Source of the DNA: JBHIBA01 sp046758845
GTDB taxonomy: Bacteria > UBA8248 > JACPRG01 > G963555815
Assembly (NCBI GenBank): GCA_046758845.1
Contig: JBHIBA010000221.1
Location: 1-7,873 of the forward strand
Direction of reading: 5' to 3'
Length of the DNA stretch: 7,873 bases
Part shown: positions 1 through 6,208 of the stretch, piece after piece
Layout of the letters: each line of letters starts with the position of its first letter
Position numbering within the stretch: the first letter of the stretch is position 1
Program-made: the position numbers and the translations under genes
Notes under the pieces: model-generated
The model's database searches: none
Seen by the model: only the letters and a program-made list of their open reading frames with translations
Told to the model about the DNA's origin: nothing

Positions 1-45
1 CAGCTTTCCCAGCAGATTCCGAATCTCTTCCGTTGAGGCCGCCAT
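1..45 (-). CDS. Start of an unidentified gene, truncated by the window edge
   Basis: Only the first 15 codons are visible; the protein begins MAASTEEIRNLLGKL. The start is supported by a strong ribosome binding site, AAGGAGG on the minus strand at about 51-57, immediately upstream of the ATG at 45-43. The gene lies 85 bp downstream of the cyclase-family gene on the same strand, so the two could be cotranscribed and functionally related. The visible residues predict an amphipathic helix but match no family that I recognise. Confidence 0.6.
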   Translation of the reverse strand, partial: MAASTEEIRNLLGKL

Positions 46-130
46 CTTCCCCTCCTTGGAGTCCTGTCGGTGGGAGGTCAGGCTGTTCTATCAGAGACCA
101 CGACCATCCGACCCTTGACTCTCGGGCCGC

Positions 131-889
131 TCACTCTTCGATAAAGGCCACGATTCGCGCAATACCCCCATCGCCCCCGGCAAACTTCCATGGGAACGCC
201 CCGATCTTCACCCGTCGGTTCAGAACCTGATCGATGTCGCCGCCGACATTCTCCGCGTGGATCAGGTTATGGCGAAGCAGCTTCTCGTGCATAACCCCAG
301 CGTTCTCCGGGGGGAAAATTTCAAGGAGCTTGCGCCCGTGGCGCTCCTCGAATTTCTCGACCAAGTCCAGCCGGACGTCGCGAAGGAAGGGTAGGTTCAT
401 CGGGTGGTCCGCCGAGCCCGTGTCAAATCCCACCCACCGCAGCTTCTTATTCAGGGCCCAATCGGCGAATCTCGCATCGGGTCCCGGCTGATAGCAGAAG
501 TAATGTTCCTCGTTGGCCTTTGGACCCCCACTGTAGAAGTCGTGCCAACCGTAGTGCACGATGAGGATGTCTCCTTCCCGCACCTCAATTTTCGACTCCA
601 CGTGTTCAGGAAGAAGGATGTCCCACTCCCCGACCACGTCGCTGACGTCCACAATGACTCCGTCGTGATACAGCTGGTCGAGGGGAACGCCGGCCATGTC
701 CAGGCCGCCGGGGACGAAATGATAAGGAGCGTCAATGTGCGTCCCCGTATGCATGTTGGTGGAGACGTTCATCACGCAAGCATGTTCTCCCGGGTAACGG
801 TTCACGTAGGTGACGCTGGGCATGGGGAGCCTTACGAAAGCCCAAGAGTTTGCACTCCACGGATGAGTGAGATCCACGAGTCGAGTCAT
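131..889 (-). CDS. Cyclase family protein (kynurenine formamidase-like metal-dependent hydrolase)
   Basis: The 252-residue product matches the cyclase/kynurenine formamidase superfamily in length and motifs. The signature HTGTHIDAPYHF spans residues 47-58. H47, H51 and D53 are the expected divalent-metal ligands and H57 the expected catalytic histidine. H201 and E213 (in GVMH and HAEN) fit the distal histidine and glutamate of the family. Known members hydrolyse amides, lactams or lactones, for example N-formylkynurenine and isatin; the substrate here cannot be read. No signal peptide is seen, so it is probably cytoplasmic. I chose the ATG at 889 because AAGGAG sits 8 nt upstream. The in-frame TTG two codons earlier would be only 2 nt from that site. 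An isochorismatase-family gene lies 612 bp upstream on the same strand and another gene starts 85 bp downstream, suggesting a hydrolytic catabolic set. Confidence 0.9.
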   Translation of the reverse strand: MTRLVDLTHPWSANSWAFVRLPMPSVTYVNRYPGEHACVMNVSTNMHTGTHIDAPYHFVPGGLDMAGVPLDQLYHDGVIVDVSDVVGEWDILLPEHVESKIEVREGDILIVHYGWHDFYSGGPKANEEHYFCYQPGPDARFADWALNKKLRWVGFDTGSADHPMNLPFLRDVRLDLVEKFEERHGRKLLEIFPPENAGVMHEKLLRHNLIHAENVGGDIDQVLNRRVKIGAFPWKFAGGDGGIARIVAFIEE

Positions 890-897
890 CCGCAATT

Positions 898-903
898 CTC
901 CTT
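898..903 (-). promoter_or_regulatory. Ribosome binding site of the cyclase-family gene
   Basis: AAGGAG on the minus strand, 8 nt from the ATG at 889. It decides the start in favour of this ATG over the TTG at 895. Confidence 0.7.
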
Positions 904-1338
904 CTCGGCGAGATTGTTTCCCAGGAAATCTGGATTCTCAGTGAGTCGCAAGAGTGGCACAGAACTCTAGTCGCAAGCAAAAACCGTGTTAGATGACAAC
1001 CGATTCGATCCTCTTAAAGAAAAGAACAGATGAGGGCCGGGATGAACATGTGCTTCCTGGAATCCGAGCCAAGAATTCCCCGACCGACCCGCAGTGATAG
1101 CGTCAACCTACCCAGAAGCCTTCGCTTCTGTCAAGAATCAAAACTCATCTCTTGTCCCAATGTTGCCTCAATGGTGAAGCCCTCTGCTCCCCTGGGTTAA
1201 ACCTGAACTCGGCGCCCAGTAAGCAGCGCAGTGGCGAAGGGGGGACCAAATCGGCTCTATCTCCCGCCAGGTCACTTCATCCGAGGGGCAGGCGGCGGTG
1301 CAAGACTGCACCAGTTATGCGGCCGGATGGTCTGGCTG

Positions 1339-1360
1339 CGGCGGTCTAAAAGTGGACCAC
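1339..1360. repeat. Possible insertion-sequence terminal relic
   Basis: The string GGTCTAAAAGTGGACCAC resembles the non-coding ends I associate with IS21-like and related elements, where GTGGTCCACTTTTAGACC-type sequence lies just outside the transposase genes. No transposase ORF or second end is visible in the surrounding gap, so this is pattern memory rather than proof. Confidence 0.25.
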
Positions 1361-1476
1361 ATGTACCTTATTCATCATGTTTGCAAGATGCGGCTGAAGG
1401 GAGGCCGGGGGGGATGTACTCAGTGGGAATCTATGTTTGGCTTCGGCAAGTCTGCCGTGTCGAAGAGCGCCTTTCG

Positions 1477-1505
1477 ATTATACCTTGGCGGCTACTCTCT
1501 TTCAG
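1477..1505 (-). promoter_or_regulatory. Weak candidate promoter reading toward the cyclase gene
   Basis: On the minus strand there is a perfect TATAAT (1482-1477). A poor -35 candidate, CTGAAA (1505-1500), lies 17 nt upstream and overlaps the isochorismatase stop codon. If used, it would give a leader of about 580 nt to the cyclase gene, which is long. The support is the -10 match and the spacing only. Confidence 0.25.
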
Positions 1506-2155
1506 GCCGTCGCTCCCTTGACGACCGAGTTTTCCCAGATTTCTCCAATCTGACCCGAGGGGGAGACGACTCCGAAGTACTCCTCTATGATTCGTTCGGT
1601 CCCGTGCTGGAAGGCAGGGTCGTAAGTCGCGGTACAATCAGATACCAAGATCACGGAATATCCTTTCATAAAGGCGGTACGAGCTGTGGACTCCACGCAG
1701 CACTCTGTTGTCACCCCTGTCACGAGCAGGGTGTAGATGCCGTTCGACCGCAGGATGAGGTCGAAGTCCGTTCCCTCGAAAGCATCGTAACGGTGCTTCG
1801 TGACAATGAGATCATCCGTCTCAGGCTTTACGAGGTAAAAGTCGGCTCCCCAGGTCCCCGGCTGACAGGGTTCCGCGGCTATGTCCTTCCTGTCGGTCCG
1901 CTCCTCCATGTTTGCAGAGACAAAGGGCTCACCATAGTCCAAGCGCACGTAGATCACCCGAACGCCGTGGCGTCGGGCGGCGGCGATGAAGTCCACAAGA
2001 CGCGGAACCATGGCCTGGATCTGCGTCAGGTCTTTTCCCATCTTGTCGAACCACGCCCCTGCAGCGCAGAAGTCGTTTTGCACGTCCACCACGATGAGGG
2101 CCGTGTGGTTGGGAGCCGCCTTCTCCCGAAGGGACGAAAACACGCGCGCATCCAT
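1502..2155 (-). CDS. Isochorismatase-family cysteine hydrolase
   Basis: The 217-residue product has the full catalytic set of the isochorismatase-like superfamily: D24 in LIVVDVQNDF, K120 in VTKHRYDAFEGT, and nucleophile C153 in GVTTECCVESTAR. The overall order (central Rossmann-like alpha/beta fold, then the VSDCTAT strand near residues 171-177) is typical, as is the length of roughly 180-230 residues. Members hydrolyse amides such as nicotinamide, N-carbamoylsarcosine, maleamate or ureidoacrylate. The TTECCVESTAR stretch is closest in style to the RutB/N-carbamoylsarcosine amidase side, but substrate is not assignable. I chose ATG 2155 because AGGAGG lies 6 nt upstream. The ATG at 2170 overlaps that site, and longer in-frame extensions lack homology-like sequence. 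It is probably cytoplasmic. It is upstream of the cyclase gene on the same strand. Confidence 0.92.
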   Translation of the reverse strand: MDARVFSSLREKAAPNHTALIVVDVQNDFCAAGAWFDKMGKDLTQIQAMVPRLVDFIAAARRHGVRVIYVRLDYGEPFVSANMEERTDRKDIAAEPCQPGTWGADFYLVKPETDDLIVTKHRYDAFEGTDFDLILRSNGIYTLLVTGVTTECCVESTARTAFMKGYSVILVSDCTATYDPAFQHGTERIIEEYFGVVSPSGQIGEIWENSVVKGATA

Positions 2156-2161
2156 CGGATG

Positions 2162-2167
2162 CCTCCT
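2162..2167 (-). promoter_or_regulatory. Ribosome binding site of the isochorismatase-family gene
   Basis: A consensus AGGAGG on the minus strand, 6 nt before the ATG at 2155. It overlaps the alternative ATG at 2170 and so argues against that longer start. Confidence 0.75.
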
Positions 2168-2298
2168 CATGGCATGTGGAGAACCGAAAGAACTTCTTGA
2201 TTTTACCACAAGGGTTCGGCCCAAGTGCGCATTACACAGACATCCTCCCTTTTCTTCGCGCAACGGATTCTTCCTCTCTGCATGGCCCCGCAAGCCCC

Positions 2299-2606
2299 AG
2301 CAGGTTGCTGAAAAACTGCCTGCAAGGGTTTCAATACACCGGCTTTGGATAACGTCTCGACCGCATCCTGTAGGGGAGCCCCCTTCGGCTTCGCTCAGGG
2401 CAAGCTCTTGCGAGCTCCCGTGATGAGCTCGACGCTCAATTGGCAGAACTTTTGACGAATCAATGGGTTATCATTCTCCCGCAAGAGGCGGGAGGGCGCA
2501 GGGTCATCGACCCTCGGCCCTCCCCTACAGCCGAACCCAATCGTGATGGGTTTACATTCGGAAGGACCGAACAGCTCGTGCAAAAAGAGTCTTTCAGCAA
2601 CCTGCT
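2299..2606. mobile_element. MITE-like element with 19-bp terminal inverted repeats
   Basis: The ends are AGCAGGTTGCTGAAAAACT (2299-2317) and the reverse complement of AGCAGGTTGCTGAAAGACT (2588-2606), matching at 18 of 19 positions. Inside are an 11-bp inverted pair (CTGTAGGGGAG 2368-2378 with CTCCCCTACAG 2520-2530) and perfect hairpins at 2476-2494, 2500-2514 and 2534-2552. No ORF of convincing quality occurs inside, so if mobile it would need a transposase in trans. I see no target-site duplication: the flanks are ...AAGCCCC and AATAGTC.... It lies between the isochorismatase gene's upstream side and a transposase fragment, which fits a mobile-element hot spot. A structured non-coding RNA is an alternative. 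Confidence 0.6.
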
Positions 2607-2696
2607 AATAGTCTGAATACTCCCCAATACTGAGGTGGCGACAGATAAGACATAGCCGTTCTTGCCTTTCTTATTTACTATGGGACCCAGTCCACG

Positions 2697-2960
2697 CGGC
2701 GGGGCATTCGCCTCTTCGAGCTGCCTCCCCGCTCGTCCAAGCTCAATGGGGCGGTCAAGCGGGCCCAGAGGACGCACACCGAGGAGTTCTACGAGGTGCA
2801 CGACCTCCCCCCCTGGACGGTGGCCTCCCTCAACGCCCACCTTCGCAAGTGGGAGCACATCTACAACTACGTTCGACCCCATCCGGCCCTGGCCTCCCTC
2901 ACCCCCGCCCAGGCCCTGAAGAAATGGACAAAAACGGCCCCTGTGTCTCATATTCCTTGA
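2697..2960 (+). pseudogene. 3' fragment of an integrase-core (IS481-like) transposase
   Basis: Reading from about 2697 to the TGA at 2958-2960 gives roughly 87 residues that look like the C-terminal end of an rve-type DDE transposase. The motif RLFELPPRSSKLNGAVKR is the region leading to the catalytic glutamate. It is followed by AQRTHTEEFYEV, a WEHIYNYVRPHPAL stretch and LTPAQALKKW, all characteristic of IS481/IS3-type integrase domains. In related proteins the position after NGAV is normally a glutamate (NGxVER); here it is lysine (NGAVKR), so the catalytic residue appears lost. The N-terminal helix-turn-helix and first catalytic aspartates are absent. The sequence just upstream is unrelated and borders the MITE-like element. 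It is a dead remnant. Confidence 0.8.
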
Positions 2961-3467
2961 ACCAGTTCAATCCCTTGACATCCGTTTCCTGGAAGGGTAC
3001 AGTGCAAGCTAGCGTTGGTGCCGCATCTGGGGCTCCAGGATATCGGGGGTCCGGGCAAAACTTGCTCTGAAGGCAGGAGAGGTTGGAATTTTACATACTT
3101 GATGTGTCGTTTCCTTTCGGTCCTCCGCATTTGACTTCGCTTTCCTGCATAATTCTGCTGTTCGAGGTTTCGGACTTAGTCCCCGTACGAATGGATAACT
3201 GCTGCTTAATTTTTCCATCCCGGAAAACAAGCAATCAAGAAATCTCGCGTTCGTTGACCGAACCGTTGGAAACTTTAAGTATGTTCGGCCACGCAGCGCA
3301 GCACCTATTTTTGTTTTTCAGAGATTTAGGCCCTTTGCTGCCCGAGCGCTCAAACGCAAGAACATATTCTAAGGTGAGCCGCATGGCACTGGGTCGCAGA
3401 GGGGGGAAGAGGTGTGGGATCGCTCCACCCGGAGATCTCCAGAGGGATCCCCTTGAGAGGAAGCACG
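2961..3467. other. Gene-free interval upstream of the membrane-protein gene
   Basis: Apart from the element-end promoter match near its left side, I see no gene. A loose promoter-like pair (TTGACC at 3254-3259 followed by TTTAAGTAT around 3274-3282) is the only other candidate to drive the 3468 gene. Short open frames here have no recognisable products. Confidence 0.45.
2975..3003 (+). promoter_or_regulatory. Outward-facing promoter match at the transposase remnant's end
   Basis: A perfect TTGACA (2975-2980), a 17-nt spacer and TACAGT (2998-3003; four of six to consensus) lie 15 bp beyond the transposase stop and read rightwards. The GTACAGTGCAA string also resembles the terminal inverted repeat of IS481-like elements, so the match may be an element end that doubles as a promoter. 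The next gene starts 465 bp downstream. Confidence 0.45.
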
Positions 3468-4172
3468 ATGATTCAGGATGAACAAGAACGATGGCGTCAA
3501 ATCGAAGGAAGGATGCAGGATCAAGAGGCTGAAGTTGAGACTCAGGAAGATCGCGAACTGACTCCCGGCGGCTCGGACACTCCTGTCTATGATCAGCCCA
3601 AAGGTGGAGCCAGCCAAGGCGCTGAGAAGCCTACACGCCAGGCTTATGCGAAGACAGGTGAACCTGTTGAAAAGAATGGGGATATGGAATCGAACGGTAA
3701 GCAGCGCGCCCCAAACGAGGAAAAGCGATTGAATGATAAGGAACTCGATCGGCTGGTGAAGGCGGTGGAATCCCTTCAAGGGCGAATCGAAGCTATGTTT
3801 GGAGTACGTTCCCCAGATCGCGAGAAAGGGCATTCTTTCACGTTCTTTACGTTCTCGCCTGCCGATTACAAGGAGGTTTTCGATTACAGGGACCATTTGG
3901 AGAAGCGCGTGCGGCGGAGCGTAATCGGCAAGGTCCTCCGGGTTTCCATACTCGTCCTGGTACTCTTGGCTTTGGGGGGGGGAGTGGCGGGCTGGGCCTG
4001 GCTGGAACAGATGGCGCGCCGGGAAGCGGATATGTTGGCGAAGACCGTCAGGGAAACGGTCATTCCACAGACGGTTCGGGAACGGGTGGACGAACGCCTG
4101 AACACTGTCATTCAAGAGAAGTCGGCAGAGCTTATGCAAATCTTCAGGGAAGAGATGAAGCAAACCCGTTAG
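3468..4172 (+). CDS. Unrecognised single-pass membrane protein with charged N-terminal region
   Basis: The product is 234 residues and matches no family that I know. Residues 1-90 are highly charged and rich in Q, E, K, G and P, so probably disordered. Residues 88-110 form a short amphipathic helix (LNDKELDRLVKAVESLQGRI). A cluster of basic residues (KRVRR, 146-150) precedes one hydrophobic segment at about 157-179. The basic flank predicts the N-terminus in the cytoplasm. Residues 180-234 are a charged helical tail (VRETVIPQTVRERVDERL) that could form a coiled coil outside the membrane. I chose ATG 3468 for its GAGAGG site 7 nt upstream; a GTG at 3414 would add 18 residues. The antisense frame is longer but has proline/histidine-rich, shadow-like composition. 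The gene may work with the two helical proteins downstream, though one of those has its own promoter. Confidence 0.7.
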   Translation: MIQDEQERWRQIEGRMQDQEAEVETQEDRELTPGGSDTPVYDQPKGGASQGAEKPTRQAYAKTGEPVEKNGDMESNGKQRAPNEEKRLNDKELDRLVKAVESLQGRIEAMFGVRSPDREKGHSFTFFTFSPADYKEVFDYRDHLEKRVRRSVIGKVLRVSILVLVLLALGGGVAGWAWLEQMARREADMLAKTVRETVIPQTVRERVDERLNTVIQEKSAELMQIFREEMKQTR

Positions 4173-4229
4173 GAATTCGCGGAAGGTCATCTCTTTTCCT
4201 GCGGAGGCGGGCCAGTTCTTAATATAACC

Positions 4230-4258
4230 TTGAACGTGAGGCCAAAAAGGGATATACT
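4230..4258 (+). promoter_or_regulatory. Sigma70-type promoter for the 70-residue helical protein
   Basis: TTGAAC (4230-4235), a 17-nt spacer and TATACT (4253-4258) match the consensus at four and five of six positions. Transcription would begin near 4265, giving a short leader of about 37 nt that contains the AAGGAG site (4287-4292) of the gene at 4302. This is the best promoter in the window that directly faces a gene. Confidence 0.6.
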
Positions 4259-4301
4259 CCGCTGAAGTTTTTGGCAACCACTAGGTAAGGAGTTATTTTC
4301 G

Positions 4302-4514
4302 ATGAATGAAGGAACAGAAAGAACGATCAACATAGCACTTGAGAATCTCAAGAAGGCGAAAGCCCTTCTAGAGGTGGATAAGGAACGTGCAGAGCAGCGT
4401 GTAAAGGAGCTAGCGACGGGGTTGGAGCGCGTCAATTCTGCAATTGCCTCAGTTAGTGAATTGGGTCCTGGCCTTCTCACGAGTGCAGAGGAAACAGCAA
4501 AATTAAGCCGTTAG
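4302..4514 (+). CDS. Small helical protein sharing a module with the 157-residue protein
   Basis: The 70-residue product is predicted almost entirely helical. Its residues 11-48, starting IALENLKKAKALLEVDKER, align with residues 12-49 of the protein encoded at 4788, with about 20 identical positions by eye. Leucines, isoleucines and alanines recur at heptad-like spacing, suggesting a coiled coil. There is no signal peptide or membrane segment. The start is clear: AAGGAG lies 9 nt upstream and a promoter precedes it. It ends shortly after the shared module (...LLTSAEETAKLSR), so it may be a short form of the larger protein or a truncated copy. No family is recognised. Confidence 0.7.
   Translation: MNEGTERTINIALENLKKAKALLEVDKERAEQRVKELATGLERVNSAIASVSELGPGLLTSAEETAKLSR
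4331..4345 (+). repeat. First copy of the duplicated IALENLKKAK coding block
   Basis: The 15-bp string CATAGCACTTGAGAA occurs here and at 4820-4834, at the start of the shared helical module in the two genes. Similarity continues imperfectly for about 100 bp on each side of the codon pattern, consistent with a gene duplication. Confidence 0.75.
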
Positions 4515-4656
4515 CTTACGGCGGCTAATACTCCAGTCCAGGGAATGACTGGCAAGCCGTACGGGAAGGGCGCTGGATCGTCATCACAACGGTGACACCG
4601 AACCGGACTTTCTCGGCGGTTGTGTATCCGATTACCTGAAGCAGAAGGCTGTCCAT
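4515..4656. other. Short spacer with possible decayed coding sequence
   Basis: After the stop of the 70-residue gene there is an open stretch without a start codon (4529-4639) that reads like a protein C-terminus, including REGRWIVITTVTPNRTFSAV. Other frames nearby are also open and protein-like over short lengths. This could be the decayed tail of a gene belonging to the first helical copy, but no family is recognised and chance is not excluded. Confidence 0.3.
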
Positions 4657-4791
4657 ATGGCGAAGGCTGTCTGGTTCAGCTGTTCCTCTATGATCCTGAT
4701 ACCCCAGGTCGCCTTGTCACGTAGGGTAAACTCCAAAGAATCTTCCAAATCGCTGGACAGGCTGGTTGTTGGCAAGAGGGACGGCCAATGA
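4657..4791 (+). CDS. Possible 44-residue ORF overlapping the start of the next gene
   Basis: The ORF starts at ATG 4657 with AGAAGG 8 nt upstream and ends in a TGA at 4789-4791 that overlaps the ATG of the 157-residue gene (4788-4790), an ATGA junction typical of translational coupling. The product begins MAKAVWFSCSSMILIPQVAL, a weakly hydrophobic stretch, then becomes basic and serine-rich. The frame is open from 4549, so it may instead be the end of a decayed longer frame. No homology is recognised. Confidence 0.3.
   Translation: MAKAVWFSCSSMILIPQVALSRRVNSKESSKSLDRLVVGKRDGQ
4714..4741 (+). promoter_or_regulatory. Weak candidate promoter for the 157-residue protein gene
   Basis: TTGTCA (4714-4719) matches the -35 consensus at five of six positions. 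The -10 candidate AAGAAT (4736-4741) is poor and the spacer is 16 nt. It lies about 45 bp before the ATG at 4788. Confidence 0.25.
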
Positions 4792-5261
4792 ATGTTGATA
4801 GGGAGGATAACCCTATTGGCATAGCACTTGAGAACCTGAAAAAGGCCAAAACCCATTTAGAAGCGGATAAGAAACGGTTGCAGCATGAGGCAAAGGTTCT
4901 AGGAGAATGCCTGGAGCTTTTCGATACCGTAATCAAAATAATGAAAGAGAATTCACATGAAGAATGGTCTAGATCGGAGACAGGAATAAGAAATCTCGCC
5001 CGCATGCTAAATTATTTATATAAGAATCTAAAAACTGAGGATACAGATATAGTAAGTTGCTTCATCTGGAGGGAAAATTTCGACCCTGGTTATTACGGCA
5101 TCGGGCAGAAAGGGCCGGACGAAACACAACCGTACTGGAAGTTGGGGGAGATTTTCCCTGATGGTCTTGAGACAATCTTTGGCAAGGAGATGAGCAAGCA
5201 GATCAAAGACCGGGCGAATGCTGGCGCTGTGGAGATTGAACTCACCGCCACATTCAAGTGA
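4788..5261 (+). CDS. Unrecognised protein: N-terminal helical module plus unique C-terminal part
   Basis: The product has 157 residues. Residues 12-49 (IALENLKKAKTHLEADKKR...) repeat the module of the 70-residue protein encoded at 4302 and are predicted to be coiled coil. Residues 50-85 remain charged and helical. Residues 86-157 look globular and contain aromatic-rich stretches (CFIWRENFDPGYYGIG, then QPYWKLGEIFPDGLETIFG), ending in a possible beta strand (AVEIELTATFK). No signal peptide or membrane segment is seen. The start is supported by GAGGG 7 nt upstream and by overlap with a small upstream ORF. The middle, about 4920-5060, is clearly more AT-rich than the window, with ATA and AAT codons, which suggests transfer from another genome. 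Function is unknown; a two-part scaffold-plus-effector arrangement is one guess. Confidence 0.75.
   Translation: MNVDREDNPIGIALENLKKAKTHLEADKKRLQHEAKVLGECLELFDTVIKIMKENSHEEWSRSETGIRNLARMLNYLYKNLKTEDTDIVSCFIWRENFDPGYYGIGQKGPDETQPYWKLGEIFPDGLETIFGKEMSKQIKDRANAGAVEIELTATFK
4820..4834 (+). repeat. Second copy of the duplicated IALENLKKAK coding block
   Basis: The same 15 bp as at 4331-4345 (CATAGCACTTGAGAA), in the same reading frame relative to the module. Confidence 0.75.
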
Positions 5262-6208
5262 AAGGGAGTGACCCGATGACCACCTCTCGTTTGAAGCCGT
5301 AGGGGTGGTCGGGGCCTGACAGTCGCTTTCGCCATCTCATTTTGCGTTCTCGCGGCTGGAAGCCGGTCCTGCCTTCCGCTACACCCGTTTGTGGTTCACC
5401 AAGCGTCCTTCGGCTGTAACAGCGCGTAAATCTAGGGGCCAAGCCAACACCCTCGCCTGCCAGAGCCTAAAGACACTGGGCAAGGGCCGTTCTGTCTGCA
5501 TCCCACGGCGTATACCGTAAAGTAGACTGGTAAGTTCCGAAGGGCCGCAGGCCCGGCCTTGGCCTGTTTTCCTGGCCTCTCACCAGGGAAAATGCCGACT
5601 CCTCCGGCGCCCCGGGCTTTGCCACTTTCTTGCCACCTCTTTCAGGGACGCATTGTCTAAGGTTGCCCGCCAAAGGGTGCTTCAGACAGCGAATTTCCTC
5701 TTTTGGCTCGCACGGCCGCTTTGTCTCATTCATCTCCTTTGGATCAGCGAGCTTAGAACTTTGGTACCAAGTTAGGCGGATGTTCTTCTCCTTCGCTTCT
5801 CAAGATGCCCTTCCCATCATCGCCCTCTACACACGACTTTCCATTCCTTAACAATTCTCAAAGAAAACGTTACTTTTCATCGCGTCTGAGTTTTCGAATC
5901 ATGAGCCGGGCCGAATGTCTTGGTTCAGTCCACTAACGGGTACACCGAACATCTCGTTATTGCTCGAAAAGGTTTTGACGTGCACCTTTCATGACGGTAA
6001 AAAGGCTTCGTGGAAAGTAGATTTGCTTTCTTAGCGCAAACCCGCTCCCTCCCCCGCCAACACACAGATCCCTCCTTCGGAAAATGCTCAATTAGGCTGT
6101 CCGAATCCAAGTGACGAGACGGGGGAACAATACCCCCAAGGAACTCCTATCAGGTGTTGAGGCTGTATTCATCCACCACGTCCGGCATGTCCTTATTCAC
6201 GGGGTTCG
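5262..6208. other. Long interval without a supportable gene
   Basis: Nearly 950 bp follow the 157-residue gene without a convincing gene. Two minus-strand open frames (5467-5733 and 5254-5442) have arginine/proline-rich composition and no recognisable motif. Landmarks are a GACCACC/GGTGGTC inverted pair with a 19-nt loop (5278-5310), a terminator-like hairpin at 5548-5570, and the palindrome TTGGTACCAA (5761-5770). From about 5800 the DNA becomes more AT-rich. It probably represents decayed DNA between the unknown cluster and the gas-vesicle region. Confidence 0.5.
5548..5570 (+). terminator. Candidate rho-independent terminator
   Basis: CAGGCC (5548-5553), a 7-nt loop and GGCCTG (5561-5566) form a 6-bp GC-rich stem followed directly by TTTT. 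It lies about 290 bp past the stop of the 157-residue gene, rather far for a dedicated terminator, and the T-tract is short. Confidence 0.35.

Larger units (their letters stand above)
890..1501. other. Gene-free interval between the two hydrolase genes
   Basis: This 612-bp stretch separates two genes on the same strand. Open frames on both strands are short or are the antisense of the isochorismatase gene, and none has a recognisable product. It contains a perfect 7-bp hairpin (CAGAAGC-CTTC-GCTTCTG, 1113-1130) with no T-tract on either side, a possible insertion-sequence end near 1339-1360, and a weak minus-strand promoter match at 1477-1505. It probably holds decayed mobile DNA plus the leader of the cyclase gene. 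Confidence 0.5.

Noticed and set aside
404..970. 188-codon plus-strand open frame
   Set aside because: It is antisense to the cyclase-family gene, which carries the complete HTGTHIDAPYHF signature.
1113..1130. Perfect 7-bp hairpin as a terminator
   Set aside because: No T-tract follows it on either strand, so it is not called a terminator.
1298..2200. 300-codon plus-strand open frame
   Set aside because: It lies antisense to the isochorismatase gene, whose catalytic D, K and C motifs are intact on the minus strand. The plus-strand translation has no motif and is a shadow.
3369..4277. 302-codon minus-strand open frame across the membrane-protein gene
   Set aside because: Its composition is shadow-like (many P, H, F), it has no recognisable domain, and the plus frame has a ribosome binding site, a basic-flanked membrane segment and amphipathic helices. 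The choice is not fully certain.
5467..5733. 88-codon minus-strand open frame in the gene-free interval
   Set aside because: There is no recognisable motif and the composition is arginine/proline-rich. A group II intron or transposon origin was considered, but no domain V hairpin or transposase motif could be found.
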